In this document: positions 6,958 through 7,448 of the stretch, piece by piece
Numbering within the stretch: the stretch's first letter is position 1
Layout: each line of letters begins with the position of its first letter
Source of the DNA: Gammaproteobacteria bacterium
Lineage (GTDB): Bacteria > Pseudomonadota > Gammaproteobacteria > Xanthomonadales > Xanthomonadaceae
Direction: 5' to 3'
NCBI GenBank assembly: GCA_024642445.1
Contig: JAHEBG010000053.1
Coordinates: forward strand, 1-7,448
DNA length: 7,448 nucleotides
Notes under the pieces: model-generated
Databases searched by the model: none
Told to the model about the DNA's origin: nothing
What the model saw: only the letters and a program-made list of their open reading frames with translations
Position numbers and translations under genes: made by a program

Positions 6958-7448
6958 TCAATGGCGGCTTGAAAGGAAGGCGGTGGCAATGCGTCGTGCT
7001 TCGGCATCGCTCTGGGTTAAGACCGCCAGATTGTCCGCAGGTTCCCATGCGGTTTCTGACAGGGTATGTGCAATGACATCGGCAATGGCCAAAAACGGCA
7101 ATTTCTGCTGAAGAAAGGCCTCTACGGCAACTTCATTGGCGGCATTGAGCACTGCCGGCGCATTGCCTGCGCGCTCTATGGCGGCATAGGCCAGGTCAAG
7201 GCATGGAAAGGTGTCGCGGTCTGGTGCATGGAATTCCAAGGCCGAAAGGGCTTTGAAATCCAAAGCCTTAACGCCACTGTCAACACGCTCGGGATAGGCT
7301 AGCCCGTAGGCAATGGCAGTGCGCATATCGGGTAGCCCCAACTGCGCCAGAACAGAACCGTCAACGAAGTCCACCATGGAATGAACGATGCTCTGCGGGT
7401 GCACCACCACATCGATTTTGCTGGCAGGCATATTGAACAAGTGATGCG
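6958..7448 (-). CDS. dxr: 1-deoxy-D-xylulose 5-phosphate reductoisomerase DXR, C-terminal 162 residues (cut by window edge)
   Basis: DXR (IspC) converts 1-deoxy-D-xylulose 5-phosphate to 2-C-methyl-D-erythritol 4-phosphate with NADPH and a divalent metal. This is the committed step of the MEP pathway to isoprenoids, including the undecaprenyl carrier used for envelope synthesis. The frame is open from the window edge to the TGA at 6960-6958. The visible part aligns with E. coli DXR from its LFNASASQMEV region onward: [33 protein letters not shown], and ALEFHAPD followed by FPCLDLA, then [13 protein letters not shown] in the C-terminal four-helix domain. The NADPH-binding and metal-binding parts lie beyond the edge. 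A TTG at 7440 could be taken for a start, but homology continues upstream, so it is internal. rseP starts 2 nt after its stop. The gene appears intact in the visible part. Confidence 0.97.
   Translation of the reverse strand, partial: HHLFNMPASKIDVVVHPQSIVHSMVDFVDGSVLAQLGLPDMRTAIAYGLAYPERVDSGVKALDFKALSALEFHAPDRDTFPCLDLAYAAIERAGNAPAVLNAANEVAVEAFLQQKLPFLAIADVIAHTLSETAWEPADNLAVLTQSDAEARRIATAFLSSRH

Noticed and set aside
6956..7048. Upstream in-frame ATG that would lengthen RseP by 31 residues
   Set aside because: The extra residues do not resemble RseP N-termini, would overlap dxr by about 90 nt, and would put the HEWGH site far from the N-terminus, unlike the family.

Overview
The window lies inside a conserved Gram-negative envelope-biogenesis operon. 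Every gene I can support is on the minus strand, so transcription runs from high to low coordinates. In that order the genes are dxr (C-terminal part), rseP, bamA, lpxD, fabZ, lpxA and lpxB (N-terminal part). The genes fill the window almost completely. The largest gap is 29 nt (rseP-bamA); the other junctions are gaps of 2 to 8 nt or, for fabZ-lpxA, a 1-nt overlap. I see no tRNA, rRNA, mobile element, CRISPR array, convincing promoter or terminator, and no stretch over 300 bases without a gene.

Organism: the gene order is that of proteobacteria. The ompH/skp chaperone gene, usually found between bamA and lpxD in enterics and pseudomonads, is absent, and bamA runs into lpxD after 8 nt. From memory, Xanthomonadales (for example Xylella and Xanthomonas) have this arrangement. 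The base composition is roughly mid-50s percent G+C by eye on a few lines. I infer a gammaproteobacterium, possibly Xanthomonadales or a relative; the species cannot be determined from the window.

Layout by position: 7448-6958 is the end of DXR (isoprenoid precursor synthesis). 6955-5615 is RseP, the site-2 protease of the envelope-stress cascade. 5585-3063 is BamA, the outer-membrane protein insertase. 3054-2044 is LpxD, 2040-1573 FabZ, 1573-803 LpxA and 795-1 the start of LpxB. LpxA, LpxD and LpxB carry out the first, third and fifth steps of lipid A synthesis. FabZ sits among them because it competes for the same 3-hydroxyacyl-ACP pool. BamA inserts outer-membrane proteins, probably including the LPS transporter LptD, and RseP links unfolded outer-membrane proteins to sigma-E type stress responses. 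The cluster therefore couples both components of the outer membrane, protein and lipid A, to stress control.

This is mostly an ordinary housekeeping region and I found no undescribed system. The points most worth a second look are an acidic Asp/Pro/Thr-rich insertion with flanking cysteines in a surface loop of BamA, apparently grown by a 33-nt duplication; a methionine at the acyl-chain ruler position of LpxA, which predicts a short primary 3-hydroxy fatty acid in lipid A; and the lost ompH/skp position.
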